DNA of 61,938 nucleotides from Hyphococcus sp. (lineage in GTDB: Bacteria; Pseudomonadota; Alphaproteobacteria; Caulobacterales; Parvularculaceae). Each line of letters starts with the position of its first letter. Position 1 is the stretch's first letter. The notes beneath the pieces are model-generated. The model did not search any database, was not told the DNA's origin, and saw only the letters and a program-made list of their open reading frames with translations. The translations under genes and the position numbers were made by a program. This document shows positions 27,226 through 36,363 of this stretch, piece after piece. The DNA is taken from positions 1-61,938 of the forward strand of contig JANQOV010000089.1 in NCBI GenBank assembly GCA_028285645.1, in the 5' to 3' direction.

Positions 27226-28026
27226 CTACTCATCGCGCCATTGAGGCTGTCGTTTCTCGATAAAGGCGCTGATTCCTTCTACCGCGTCGGCGGCCAACAT
27301 ATTTTCGACCATCACATTCGAGGCGTATTCATAGGCTTGCTGCAAATTCATCTCGCGCTGCGCATAAAAGGCCCGCTTACCTGTCGCGAGCGTCAAGCTC
27401 GATTTCGACGCAATTTTTCGGGCCAGCGCCATGGTTGTTTCGCGTAGGGCTTTAGCCGGAACAAGGCGATTGACCAATCCTATTTCTGCTGCACGCGACG
27501 CCGGCGTGTTGTCACCGGTCAACAACATTTCCATAGCGTGTTTGCTAGAAGTATTGCGAGACAATGCGACCATTGGCGTCGCGCAGAATAGGCCGATATG
27601 GACGCCGGGCGTGCTGAACTTTGCGGAATCAGCGGCGACAGCTAGGTCGCAGCTTGCCACCAATTGGCAGCCTGCGGCCGTCGCGACCCCGCCGACTTCG
27701 GCAATGACCGGCTTCGGACAGTTCACGATCGACTGCATCACACTGCTGCATGTTGCAATGATTTTTTGATAATATGCGCGTCCACGGTCGACGTCGGCGC
27801 GGTGCATTGTTATCTCCTTGAGATCGTGGCCAGCGCAGAAGGCCGGTCCGATTGCAGCAAGCACAACAACGCGCACCGCGGGTTCGGCGGCAGCCCTCCC
27901 AATGGCGTCGCTCAGCGTGGCCAGCATTGCTTCGGACAAGGCGTTGCGTCGTTCAACATGGTTCAACGTCAGACGCAGTACGCCGATCTCATCCATGTCG
28001 CTCAGCAAAATGTCGTTCCTTCGCAT
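27226..28026 (-). CDS. Crotonase-fold protein, ECHDC3-like, lacking catalytic glutamates
   Basis: A 266-residue enoyl-CoA hydratase/isomerase-superfamily protein. The oxyanion-hole segments are present (AFCAGHDLKE and EVGGVATAAGCQL). Hydratase activity normally needs two glutamates in the following region. Here the equivalent positions read AADSAKFSTPGVHIGLFCATP, with Asp and Gly instead of Glu. That pattern, with the GLFC-TP stretch, is typical of ECHDC3-like members of uncertain activity. It is the last gene of the five-gene minus-strand operon led by the IlvD-type gene, 84 nt after the PPIase; GGAG precedes its ATG. An acyl-CoA substrate is plausible, but hydration is doubtful. Confidence 0.85.
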   Translation of the reverse strand: MRRNDILLSDMDEIGVLRLTLNHVERRNALSEAMLATLSDAIGRAAAEPAVRVVVLAAIGPAFCAGHDLKEITMHRADVDRGRAYYQKIIATCSSVMQSIVNCPKPVIAEVGGVATAAGCQLVASCDLAVAADSAKFSTPGVHIGLFCATPMVALSRNTSSKHAMEMLLTGDNTPASRAAEIGLVNRLVPAKALRETTMALARKIASKSSLTLATGKRAFYAQREMNLQQAYEYASNVMVENMLAADAVEGISAFIEKRQPQWRDE

Positions 28027-28110
28027 TTACGATCTCCTCATCGGCATTAAAGAGCATTAACTGTAACGTCGCCGGCCTAAGCAATAGCGACGAAACAAAG
28101 CTTTCGATTT

Positions 28111-29016
28111 TCACTCATTTCGATAAGTAGGCCATCCGTCCTCTAGAAGCGCTGGATCGATAGTGACGGCATAGGCGGCGATAACCTCTTGAAGGGCCTT
28201 ATCGCGGGTGCGCATTTGCAGACTTTGAAGGAGGCGCTTTTTTACTTGTGGTTTTACTTCTGCAAATGTTGACTGTCGAGAAGGCTGCATTGCTGAAACA
28301 AAAACAAGATGCGCACCATGTTCGGAAAGGATGGGCCCGCGCCATTGATCGAGCGCAGCACCGTTCGTAAAAATCGCCGTGGCGGCGTCCACGCCGAAGT
28401 GGGCGGTCACATATTCGAACGAACGCTCCACATAATTACGATGATAAGGGAATCGGTCTCCATAATCTCCAGAATTATCGAAGTTGGCGCCTTTCGAACG
28501 AAGAATTGGAAGTAAAGAAGTTGCTTCAGCGACGATTTGCTCAGCGTTCTTTGTGGTTGATGAAAAGAATATATGTGTGAATGTGATCCGCTGCGGCGAA
28601 AAAAATTCAGACTTCATATTCTTATATGCATCCATCAACTCTTGATCGCTGGGCGCTGGAATAGGCGCGGACGCGCCTGCTAGGTATTCCGTTTTCTGCG
28701 CCATCCGCCGACGAATAATGTAGTCATTTTCATCAAGACGCAGTTTTCGCGCTTCACGCACCAGAGCTTCTTCGAGGACATATTCGGTCAGGAGCTGCTG
28801 CTTCTCATCATCATCTAGGCGAGCGAAAACGGACGACGCCGCATTCTCCTCGAATACATTTGTGCGATACTGATAAAATGTGAGGAGGGATTGTTTGTCG
28901 ACGAAGATTTCGTCGTTGCGTTTCGGCGGATGGAAGGCGCTGATTAGAACGAAAAGCGTAAGGCCTGCAATAAGAAAATGTGTAAGAGGGTCTTTCAAAA
29001 TTGCCGAAACTGGCAT
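28111..29016 (-). CDS. Membrane-anchored parvulin-type peptidyl-prolyl isomerase
   Basis: A 301-residue protein with one N-terminal membrane anchor (about residues 12-27, HFLIAGLTLFVLISAF). A helical chaperone-like segment (LLTEYVLEEALVREARKL) comes next, then a PpiC/parvulin-like domain beginning RITFTHIFFSS. The usual GGDLG stretch of parvulins is altered to GDYGDRFP, so isomerase activity is uncertain. Topology places the domain in the periplasm. It directly follows the secreted DUF3604 gene (51 nt), so a role in folding that protein or other exported island proteins is a reasonable inference. Confidence 0.75.
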   Translation of the reverse strand: MPVSAILKDPLTHFLIAGLTLFVLISAFHPPKRNDEIFVDKQSLLTFYQYRTNVFEENAASSVFARLDDDEKQQLLTEYVLEEALVREARKLRLDENDYIIRRRMAQKTEYLAGASAPIPAPSDQELMDAYKNMKSEFFSPQRITFTHIFFSSTTKNAEQIVAEATSLLPILRSKGANFDNSGDYGDRFPYHRNYVERSFEYVTAHFGVDAATAIFTNGAALDQWRGPILSEHGAHLVFVSAMQPSRQSTFAEVKPQVKKRLLQSLQMRTRDKALQEVIAAYAVTIDPALLEDGWPTYRNE

Positions 29017-29067
29017 GATGGCGCCTCGGGAAAGCGGTGTATCAGTCGAAGGACTGATAGTGTTTGT

Positions 29068-30972
29068 TTAGTCTGATGAGCGATTTGCGTTATGCGGCGT
29101 ATACCAAATTGGCGACGAGTAAGCACGCTCTTGAATCGTAGCGGGTCTGCCAGTCTCATCGACATCGATATCAAGGGCGACAGCATCTATCAACGAATAC
29201 CGGGGCGTCGGGATTTCGAGTACGCGAACATAGTAAAACGCCCGTTGGTTGGGGTCGAAGGTTTCGTCCGTCCATACGGCTGATAGTTCGGTCGCGCCAA
29301 TATCATTCGAGTAAGCCGCTGTTTCTAAATTAACAGTGTTTCCCACCGGGGATAAATCACCATTTGAATCAATTTGCCTGTCTTCGGACCACGCCACATT
29401 GAATATCATTTCTTGGACATCGCCGTTTTCATCAAGCCATCCTTTGACGACTTGTATGCGATCAAGGTGCGCTCCGAAGGGGTCTTTCGTTGCATGAATG
29501 AGAAGTTGAAACGGCTTTCCATTAGGCGCATGCGATAGATCGCCGCCCATAGGCACGCCTTTACGATATCCAATCTCTTCAAGGTTTCGTTTGCGCGCAG
29601 CGGAGCGCTTGAAGTCAAAACCGCCGAATACGCGCAGAGTGATGCGCGAACCTGTAGTTGCGTACACCTCCCGGCGCTGGAACGCTTCAAAAATACCTTC
29701 GCGTGTGTTCTCGCTCGCCCAAACGGCGGCAAGTCCCGCCGCGCCCATATCCCAGCCGCGAGAAGCCCCAATACCGGTCCGATTGGCGCGCAGTTCGGGC
29801 TTTGAGTCTTGTCGGCCTTTGCCCGAAAAACTGTCTTCTTTGATCGCTGAAATGCCTGTATGCGAATCCGAGCTGCCAATGAGTCCAAACTTGTAAGGGT
29901 TTGCGCCGATCTTGTTTTCTATTTCTAAGCCTCTCTTCAGCGCAGAGCGAATATAATCCCCTTCCGTCGGGTCCCGGCGAATACCGAGCGGATCAATAAT
30001 AAAGTCATAGATTTCATAGGCTGCGAATTCGTCTGTCGGCGATAATAGCGGATGCGTTTCTGAATCGCCCTTAACTTGCGTAACTTCCACCACGGGCTCC
30101 CAACGGGTCCGAATAGCGGCGTACTTGTCGTCAATTGGTTCGCCGGTTTGAGTCACAAGGGGGAACATCCTTCCCGAACTGATATTTGAGTTGTGCGGAA
30201 TAGCGACGAATTGAGCGCCTGTGCTAGCGCTTGTCTCGTCAAGCCAGTCCCAAAGGTCCTCGGGTTCATCGCTCTGAAAAAGGGAAAAAGGCAAAAAGCT
30301 CTTTGCGATGTCGCCGCCTTGAGGGGTGAAGATAACGCGGTGCAAATTGGCTCCGGCTGTGCCGGGACTCCATTCCCATCCGACAAATGTCGTAAACACG
30401 CCGGGGTCATTGAATTGATCGGCAGCATCGACAATCGATTCCCACGCTCCGCGTCTGATGTCGCCTTGTTCAAGGTCTGCTAACAGATCTTGCCCAGTAA
30501 TGCCGTATTTGTTCTCGCGTCCGACCCCAATTGTAAAAAAGGTCTGTAGGATTCCTTGTAATTGATCAGTGGATTTATCAGGCGCAACATCGCGCATAAA
30601 GCGGCCGGTTTTGGTATCGGCCAGCGCTGGGTCGCCTTCAAAAACGCGCCGCACCGACCCAAGTAGTTCAGCATGATCAGACACTACTAGAAAATCGAGG
30701 GGCGCGTTCAACCTCCACGTCGCGCCTGTCGCGGGATTTATAACTGGCAGCCCTTTTGCAAATCGATACGCTGTTTCCGGGGTAGCCGATACGGTGCCGA
30801 ACAAATAAACGTCAAAAGAGTTCGACGTGTGAATGTGAGTGTCGCCCCAATAGAGGTTGCGTGGCTCGATATCTTCGCTATGCGCGCCGCCCGCAGCGGC
30901 AAAGGCAGCAATCGCAATACAAGCAATCTTCTTTAAGACTTTGCTGAATTTTTCAGCACCACCGTTTGTCAT
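29068..30972 (-). CDS. Secreted DUF3604 family protein
   Basis: A 634-residue protein with an N-terminal signal peptide (cleavage near AHS) and a DUF3604 domain over nearly all of its length. The N-terminal LYWGDTHIHTSNSFDVY and VVSDHAELLGS resemble the metal-binding His/Asp clusters of PHP-type phosphoesterases. Further conserved blocks are FVGWEWSPGT, IPHNSNIS, GLIGSSDSHTG and the C-terminal YYVRVLEIPTPRYS. Enzymatic activity of DUF3604 is not established to my knowledge; a metal-dependent hydrolase outside the cytoplasm fits the motifs. It belongs to the operon with IlvD, SDR, PPIase and crotonase-like genes. AGGAG precedes the ATG. Confidence 0.88.
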   Translation of the reverse strand: MTNGGAEKFSKVLKKIACIAIAAFAAAGGAHSEDIEPRNLYWGDTHIHTSNSFDVYLFGTVSATPETAYRFAKGLPVINPATGATWRLNAPLDFLVVSDHAELLGSVRRVFEGDPALADTKTGRFMRDVAPDKSTDQLQGILQTFFTIGVGRENKYGITGQDLLADLEQGDIRRGAWESIVDAADQFNDPGVFTTFVGWEWSPGTAGANLHRVIFTPQGGDIAKSFLPFSLFQSDEPEDLWDWLDETSASTGAQFVAIPHNSNISSGRMFPLVTQTGEPIDDKYAAIRTRWEPVVEVTQVKGDSETHPLLSPTDEFAAYEIYDFIIDPLGIRRDPTEGDYIRSALKRGLEIENKIGANPYKFGLIGSSDSHTGISAIKEDSFSGKGRQDSKPELRANRTGIGASRGWDMGAAGLAAVWASENTREGIFEAFQRREVYATTGSRITLRVFGGFDFKRSAARKRNLEEIGYRKGVPMGGDLSHAPNGKPFQLLIHATKDPFGAHLDRIQVVKGWLDENGDVQEMIFNVAWSEDRQIDSNGDLSPVGNTVNLETAAYSNDIGATELSAVWTDETFDPNQRAFYYVRVLEIPTPRYSLIDAVALDIDVDETGRPATIQERAYSSPIWYTPHNANRSSD

Positions 30973-31002
30973 TACAGCTCCTGCACTTGAAAATCAGGCT
31001 GA

Positions 31003-31752
31003 TCAAACAAGGCCGCCATTCACTGACAAAGTTGCCCCGTTGATAAAGGCTGCATCATCGCTTGCTAGAAAAGCCACTGCCGCAGCGACGTCTTCAGGGT
31101 CGCCTAATCTGCCTAAGGGCGTCAGCTCAACCACTTGTGCGATTTGTTCAGGCGTATTTGTGGAAAGCGCAAGATCGGTCACGGCAAGCCCTGGCGCGAC
31201 GGTGTTCACGGTGATATTTCTCCCGGCCAACTCTTTCGCCAGAATTTTCGTTAGCCGTTCGCCGCCCGCTTTGCTTGCTGCATAAGGGCCGGCGCCAGGC
31301 GCATCAAGATTAACTGTTGATGAACTTATGGAAATAATACGCCCGCCCTCCTGAAAACGCCGTGCAGCTTCTCGCAAGCAGAGAAACGCGCCTTTGAGGT
31401 TCACTTGCAATAATTCGTCAAAATGCTCAGCTCGGAAGTTTTGAATGTGCTCGCGCGCTGGTGATACGCCCGCGTTGTTGACAAGTACATCCACCCTCCC
31501 AAAGGCCTCTTGCGTTGCATCAAAAATTGCAACGACATCTTCAGGCTCGGAAACATCGCCTTGAACAGCGATAGCCCGCCCGCCGTCTTCGCAAACCTTA
31601 TCAACGACAGCATCAGCATCGGCGGCGGAGTTTCGATGATTTACAGCGATACAATAGCCTTCCTGGTGAAGTCGCCAGGCAATCGCGCGTCCCAGGCCAC
31701 GTGAAGCGCCGGTTACTAGCGCGCTCTTTTTTAAACTGTCAGTCGGCCCCAT
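31003..31752 (-). CDS. SDR family NAD(P)-dependent oxidoreductase
   Basis: A 249-residue classical short-chain dehydrogenase. The cofactor loop is TGASRGLGRAIA, the structural NNAG follows in VLVNNAGVSP, and the catalytic triad is Ser in ISISSSTVNL and Tyr-x-x-x-Lys in YAASK. The C-terminus FINGATLSVNGGLV is the FabG-like ending. Substrate is unknown; in a sugar-acid context it could oxidise a hydroxyl or reduce a keto intermediate, but that is inference. It sits 33 nt after the IlvD-type gene and 30 nt before DUF3604 in the same operon. Confidence 0.92.
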   Translation of the reverse strand: MGPTDSLKKSALVTGASRGLGRAIAWRLHQEGYCIAVNHRNSAADADAVVDKVCEDGGRAIAVQGDVSEPEDVVAIFDATQEAFGRVDVLVNNAGVSPAREHIQNFRAEHFDELLQVNLKGAFLCLREAARRFQEGGRIISISSSTVNLDAPGAGPYAASKAGGERLTKILAKELAGRNITVNTVAPGLAVTDLALSTNTPEQIAQVVELTPLGRLGDPEDVAAAVAFLASDDAAFINGATLSVNGGLV

Positions 31753-31785
31753 CGCTAAGCCTTGCGGGTAGAATTGAACAGCATC

Positions 31786-33627
31786 TTATAATATTCGAGC
31801 GCCGCCTTGGCTCGCGCTGGAGGCGAAGGTCGCATAGGCTTTGAGCGCGGTTGTGACGACCCGCGTTCGCTTGCCTTGAGGCGTCCATGCATTCGGGGCG
31901 GTGTCTTTTTCTTGTCGACGTTTGAGTAACGTTGCGTCGTCTATCAGCAAGGAAATTTTTCGGTTGGGAATGTCGATTGCGATGCGGTCGCCTTCCTCGA
32001 TCAATCCAATAGCACCGCCGGCGGCTGCTTCCGGAGAGACGTGTCCGATTGAAAGACCGCTCGTCGCGCCGGAAAACCTCCCGTCCGTTACAAGCGCGCA
32101 GCTTTCAGCAAGCCCTTTGGCCTTGAGTGACATTGTCGGGAACAACATCTCCTGCATACCCGGTCCGCCCTTTGGGCCTTCGTAACGGATGATGATGATG
32201 CTTCCAGGTTGAATGTCGCCATTGTGGATCGCCGTGATTGCAGGTTCTTGTTGATCGAAGACGCGTGCGCTGCCCTCGAACCTCAACATATGGCTCTCAA
32301 CGGACCCGGTCTTCACAATACATCCGTCTTCCGCGATGTTGCCAAACAGCACTGCAAGGCCGCCATCGAGACTATGCGCGTGTTCAATATCGCGTAGGCA
32401 TCCGTTTTCTCGATCGAGATCGGGCGAGGCTGCTAGCGTATCATGAGAAAGCGCTTGAGCGCCTGTAACACCGCTGGCGTCTGCACGATAAAAGTCGTGT
32501 ATTTGAGGCGCGTTTGTGCGGCGCACATCCCAAGCGGCAAGCACGTCACCGAGAGTTCCGCCCTTTTCAAGCGCCAGGCTCAATACGGACCGGTCAATCA
32601 GCCCGGCGCGGTCCAACTCGCCCAATATTCCTATCACGCCGCCCGCCTTGTGCACGTCTTCCATGAAATACGAGGATGTCGCTGGCGCGACTTTGCACAA
32701 AAAGGGTGTTTCTCGCGAAAGGCGATCGATGTCAGCAATGGTGAAGTCCACTTCGGCTTCAATCGCCATCGCCAACAAATGCAGCACGGTGTTTGTTGAA
32801 CCGCCCATGGCGATGTCCATCGTCATCGCATTCATGAAAGCGGTGCGAGTCGCGACCGATCGTGGAAGAACCGACGCGTCATTTTGTTCGTAATGCCGCT
32901 TGGTAATGGCGACAATCCGCTTTGCCGCTTCTAGAAATAATGTTTTTCGACGCGCATGGGTGGCAAGGAGAGATCCATTGCCCGGCAACGCTAAACCGAG
33001 CGCCTCTGTTAAGCAGTTCATAGAGTTAGCGGTAAACATGCCAGAACAACTGCCGCATGTAGGGCAAGCCGCTTCTTCGACAGCCTGGGCTTTTCCGGCA
33101 AGGTGATCGGGATTATTCGCTGCGATGTAGGAATCGGTGGCGTCGAGTCGTCGCAATTCGCCGTCTATATCTACGCGTCCGGCTTCCATTGGGCCGCCGG
33201 ACACATAGAATGTGGGAATGTTGAGCCGTAGTCCGGCCATCAGCATACCAGGCGTAATCTTGTCGCAGTTTGAGATGCAAATCAGCCCATCAGCACAATG
33301 AGCATTAACCATATACTCGATGCTGTCGGCGATGACCTCGCGGCTTGGCAGTGAATACAGCATGCCGTCATGACCCATTGCGATGCCGTCATCGACCGCA
33401 ATTGTATTGAATTCACGCGGGACGCCGCCGGCGCGCCAAATCTCTTCGCAGATAAGGCGGCCGATGCCGTTTAGGTGGACATGCCCAGGTACGAATTCGC
33501 AAAAAGAGTTTGCAACAGCAATTATAGGTTTGCCGAAATCGCTGCTCTTCATGCCGCCCGCCCGCCAAAGCGAGCGCGCCGCCGCCGCGTGCGCCCCCAT
33601 CGTTACTTTTGAAGAGCGGTAAGTCAT
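31786..33627 (-). CDS. ilvD: Dihydroxy-acid dehydratase (IlvD type)
   Basis: A 613-residue IlvD/Edd-family dehydratase close to the E. coli-type IlvD along its whole length. Iron-sulfur ligands are in [11 protein letters not shown] and [18 protein letters not shown]. Conserved blocks such as [29 protein letters not shown] and [15 protein letters not shown] are intact. IlvD converts 2,3-dihydroxyisovalerate to 2-ketoisovalerate in branched-chain amino acid synthesis; relatives dehydrate sugar acids. Sequence alone favours the former, while its position heading an operon with SDR and DUF3604 genes among sugar-acid dehydratases leaves the latter open. No clear ribosome binding site precedes the ATG. 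It is divergent from the TonB receptor across a 318-bp regulatory gap. Confidence 0.85.
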   Translation of the reverse strand: MTYRSSKVTMGAHAAAARSLWRAGGMKSSDFGKPIIAVANSFCEFVPGHVHLNGIGRLICEEIWRAGGVPREFNTIAVDDGIAMGHDGMLYSLPSREVIADSIEYMVNAHCADGLICISNCDKITPGMLMAGLRLNIPTFYVSGGPMEAGRVDIDGELRRLDATDSYIAANNPDHLAGKAQAVEEAACPTCGSCSGMFTANSMNCLTEALGLALPGNGSLLATHARRKTLFLEAAKRIVAITKRHYEQNDASVLPRSVATRTAFMNAMTMDIAMGGSTNTVLHLLAMAIEAEVDFTIADIDRLSRETPFLCKVAPATSSYFMEDVHKAGGVIGILGELDRAGLIDRSVLSLALEKGGTLGDVLAAWDVRRTNAPQIHDFYRADASGVTGAQALSHDTLAASPDLDRENGCLRDIEHAHSLDGGLAVLFGNIAEDGCIVKTGSVESHMLRFEGSARVFDQQEPAITAIHNGDIQPGSIIIIRYEGPKGGPGMQEMLFPTMSLKAKGLAESCALVTDGRFSGATSGLSIGHVSPEAAAGGAIGLIEEGDRIAIDIPNRKISLLIDDATLLKRRQEKDTAPNAWTPQGKRTRVVTTALKAYATFASSASQGGARIL

Positions 33628-33783
33628 CGGTTTGGCAACATAGTGTGATCAGTTTGCATCATTCCCTCGAAATGGCGTCAACAGTCAAATGAGGAATTTG
33701 TCGGCGAAGTCACTAATGTACGCAAACCTTTTAATCCAACAGTGTTGAGCATGCGAGGGGCGGCTTTGGTTACATCTTCGGCA

Positions 33784-33811
33784 TGACGTCAAATGCAAAA
33801 TTTCTGACGCG
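33784..33811 (+). promoter_or_regulatory. Direct-repeat operator, copy 1 (upstream of TonB receptor)
   Basis: TGACGTC at 33784-33790 and TGACGCG at 33805-33811 start exactly 21 bp apart, with AAATGCAAAA following the first half. A possible -10 (TATAGT, 33843-33848) lies 38 bp after the second half and has no good -35, as expected for an activator-dependent promoter driving the receptor gene. A lone half-site TGGCGTC (33673-33679) lies closer to the divergent ilvD. The rest of the 318-bp gap shows no gene. Confidence 0.6.
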
Positions 33812-33945
33812 TAGCGCTAATAAGGGGCGAAAGAAACGGCCATATAGTATTGAATGTCACGACACTGCGAAAACACTGCGAGCAAACAAGAAAATGCTCG
33901 GGCGCTGCGGGCTGACGGCGTCTGTTAGATTCTAGGGAGGGGTAC

Positions 33946-36258
33946 ATGCTTTTGAAGCATCGTTTTTTAACTACAACTACGGCATTGGCGATGATCGCCG
34001 CAACAACTGCGCCCGTCTACGCTCAAGACGAGCAAGTTGGGGCTGACGCTGAAGAGCGTGACGTTATCTTCGTTACTGCAACCAAGCGCGAAGAGAGTCT
34101 TCAAGATATTTCCGTTGCCGTTTCCGTTGTTGATGGCGAGCGCCTTGATGATCTATCAATAAACACGCTCGACGAACTCACGTTTCTGGTGCCGACAGTT
34201 ATGGTGTCGGATGCGCAGGCCGCTACTAACTTGTTTATTCGAGGCGTTGGGTCCGGGCAAAACTACGGCTTCGAGCAATCAGTCGGGATCTTTATTGACG
34301 GCGTTCACTTCAGCCGCGGTCGCTCGGCACGCGCGCCATTCTTTGATGCGGAACGCGTTGAAGTGCTGAAAGGCCCGCAAAGTGTTCTCTTTGGTAAGAA
34401 CGTCGTCGCCGGTGCATTCAACATTACGACGCGCAAGCCGACTGACGAATGGGAGGGGAGCTTAACAGCCGGTTGGACGCCTAAATATAATGGCGAAGAA
34501 TTCACCGGGTTTTTGTCGGGGCCGCTCAGTGATACGCTCGGCATTCGCATTGCAGGGAAGTACAGCCAGATTGATGGCTATATTGAGAACACATTGCCAG
34601 GGGCCCCAAATCCCGGCGGGCGGACAGAATATATCATTCGCGGTACAATGCAGTGGGAACCGACAGAGAATTTTGTCGCGACGCTCAAAGCTGAAACATC
34701 GCAGCTAGAAGTTGAGGGCGGTTTACCCGTTACGCCGACATTGCTGGCGCCGGCTCATCTGGCGCTCGTACAGGCTGTCGACCCGCTCGCGGAAACCGAC
34801 AAAGACTATCAAACGTCGGCGCCGGGTACCGGCGATCCGTTCTTCGACGGGATGTTTAACAACACCAATACAGACAATTTCACTTTAACGCTCGACTGGG
34901 GCTTGGGCGATCATCAACTGACATCGGTGACAAGCTATGTCAGGTATGATACGCGCCAAAGGACAAACAACGATCATGTCAACTTGAACGTTGTATCCGG
35001 CCCTGAAGAGCACGAATTCGATTCTGTAGCGCAAGAGATTAGACTTGCGTCGCCGACAGGTGGATTTCTGGAGTATATTTTCGGCGCCTACTACGCCAAT
35101 GAGGACCTGAATACGGCGCGGATCGCGAACGTGGATATTAGCCTTTCGTCTCTTGGCGGGGTATTTGGCGTCGACAGGCTGGGCCGGAATCAACGTTTTG
35201 ATCAAGACCTTAGCACCTGGGCGATTTTCGGTGAGGCGACGCTCAATATTACCGACGACCTGCGCATAATCGCTGGCGCTCGCTATACGGAAGATAGCAA
35301 AATCGTCAATAAGCGCATGTTCTATTCTGACGTTGCCTTAGACGTTAATGACGCCGTGCCAGACCCAATTGTGTCGGCGGCGTTCAATGGGGTGTTGGGG
35401 TCGGAGCACGTGTACAATCGGATTGAAAGAGACACCAACGATTTCACGCCGGCCGTAAAACTAGAATATGACGTAAGCGACGACGTGCTGTTGTACGGTT
35501 CCTATACGCAAGGGTTTAAGGCAGGCGGTTTCGACGAGGACTATCTCTCGGACGTCATCGACGACTTTGAATATGAAGATGAGGAGGTGGAATCATTTGC
35601 AGGTGGCGCGAAGCTCACGCTTGCGGGCGGCGACGCTTACATCAATGCTGAGTTTTTCCATTCTGATTTCAAAAACCTGCAGGTATCTACCTTCTCGGTA
35701 TCGAGCTTCTTGGTTGGAAATGCAGCCGCAGCGAGAACGATGGGTATCGATATCGACGGACGCTGGGATGTGAATGAGAATTTAACCGTAGGCGGCGCCT
35801 TCGTTTGGTTAGACGCTGAGTACACAGACTACGAGCAAGGTCCGTGCGTGCTTGATGACGCCGGCGTAGAGATAGCAACATTTTGCGATTTGACAGGTGA
35901 GCAATTGCAATTTGCGCCTGAAACGTCAGGCAGCTTGTATGCTACTTATTATGCGCCGCTCGCGAGAGACTGGGCCTTGGAGTTTTATGGCGATCTGGTT
36001 TACTCAGACGACTTTGCCACTGCCGGCGACCTGGATCCCCTCAGCGTTCAAGATTCTTACGTCAAGCTCAATGCTACAGTTAGCTTGATCAAAGAGGACC
36101 GATTTCGGTTGTCCGTCATTGGCAAGAACTTGACGAACAAGTTGACCTCGCACCAGGCGAACGACATTCCACTAGCTGTGTTCTTTGGCGGCAAGGGCTT
36201 TGATAACTTTATCGATCCGCCGCGAATGATCACGATACAGGCGAATGTGAGCTTCTGA
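33946..36258 (+). CDS. TonB-dependent receptor
   Basis: A 770-residue outer-membrane active transporter. The signal peptide ends at VYAQ. A TonB-box-like DVIFVTATKREES follows near residue 40, then the plug domain (FIRGVGSGQNYG, VEVLKGPQSVLFGKN) and a 22-strand barrel ending in phenylalanine (TIQANVSF). Such receptors import large or scarce substrates using proton-motive force via TonB-ExbBD. The start has a strong GGGAGGGG. It is flanked by the direct-repeat operator and a perfect terminator, so it is its own transcription unit. No substrate can be deduced; its place suggests it imports the compound the island degrades. Confidence 0.95.
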   Translation: MLLKHRFLTTTTALAMIAATTAPVYAQDEQVGADAEERDVIFVTATKREESLQDISVAVSVVDGERLDDLSINTLDELTFLVPTVMVSDAQAATNLFIRGVGSGQNYGFEQSVGIFIDGVHFSRGRSARAPFFDAERVEVLKGPQSVLFGKNVVAGAFNITTRKPTDEWEGSLTAGWTPKYNGEEFTGFLSGPLSDTLGIRIAGKYSQIDGYIENTLPGAPNPGGRTEYIIRGTMQWEPTENFVATLKAETSQLEVEGGLPVTPTLLAPAHLALVQAVDPLAETDKDYQTSAPGTGDPFFDGMFNNTNTDNFTLTLDWGLGDHQLTSVTSYVRYDTRQRTNNDHVNLNVVSGPEEHEFDSVAQEIRLASPTGGFLEYIFGAYYANEDLNTARIANVDISLSSLGGVFGVDRLGRNQRFDQDLSTWAIFGEATLNITDDLRIIAGARYTEDSKIVNKRMFYSDVALDVNDAVPDPIVSAAFNGVLGSEHVYNRIERDTNDFTPAVKLEYDVSDDVLLYGSYTQGFKAGGFDEDYLSDVIDDFEYEDEEVESFAGGAKLTLAGGDAYINAEFFHSDFKNLQVSTFSVSSFLVGNAAAARTMGIDIDGRWDVNENLTVGGAFVWLDAEYTDYEQGPCVLDDAGVEIATFCDLTGEQLQFAPETSGSLYATYYAPLARDWALEFYGDLVYSDDFATAGDLDPLSVQDSYVKLNATVSLIKEDRFRLSVIGKNLTNKLTSHQANDIPLAVFFGGKGFDNFIDPPRMITIQANVSF

Positions 36259-36270
36259 TCCTCCCAAGCT

Positions 36271-36317
36271 GGCGGTCCGTCAATAATTGCCAAGGCAAGA
36301 CGGACCGCCGCTTTTTT
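36271..36317 (+). terminator. Rho-independent terminator after the TonB receptor
   Basis: A perfect 11-bp inverted repeat (GGCGGTCCGTC at 36271-36281; GACGGACCGCC at 36299-36309) with a 17-nt loop is followed by six T's at 36312-36317. It closes the receptor unit before the convergent racemase-like gene. Confidence 0.85.
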
Positions 36318-36363
36318 GCTTGGAAAGACAGAACCAAATGACAAGCTTCACTGATTTTTTGAA

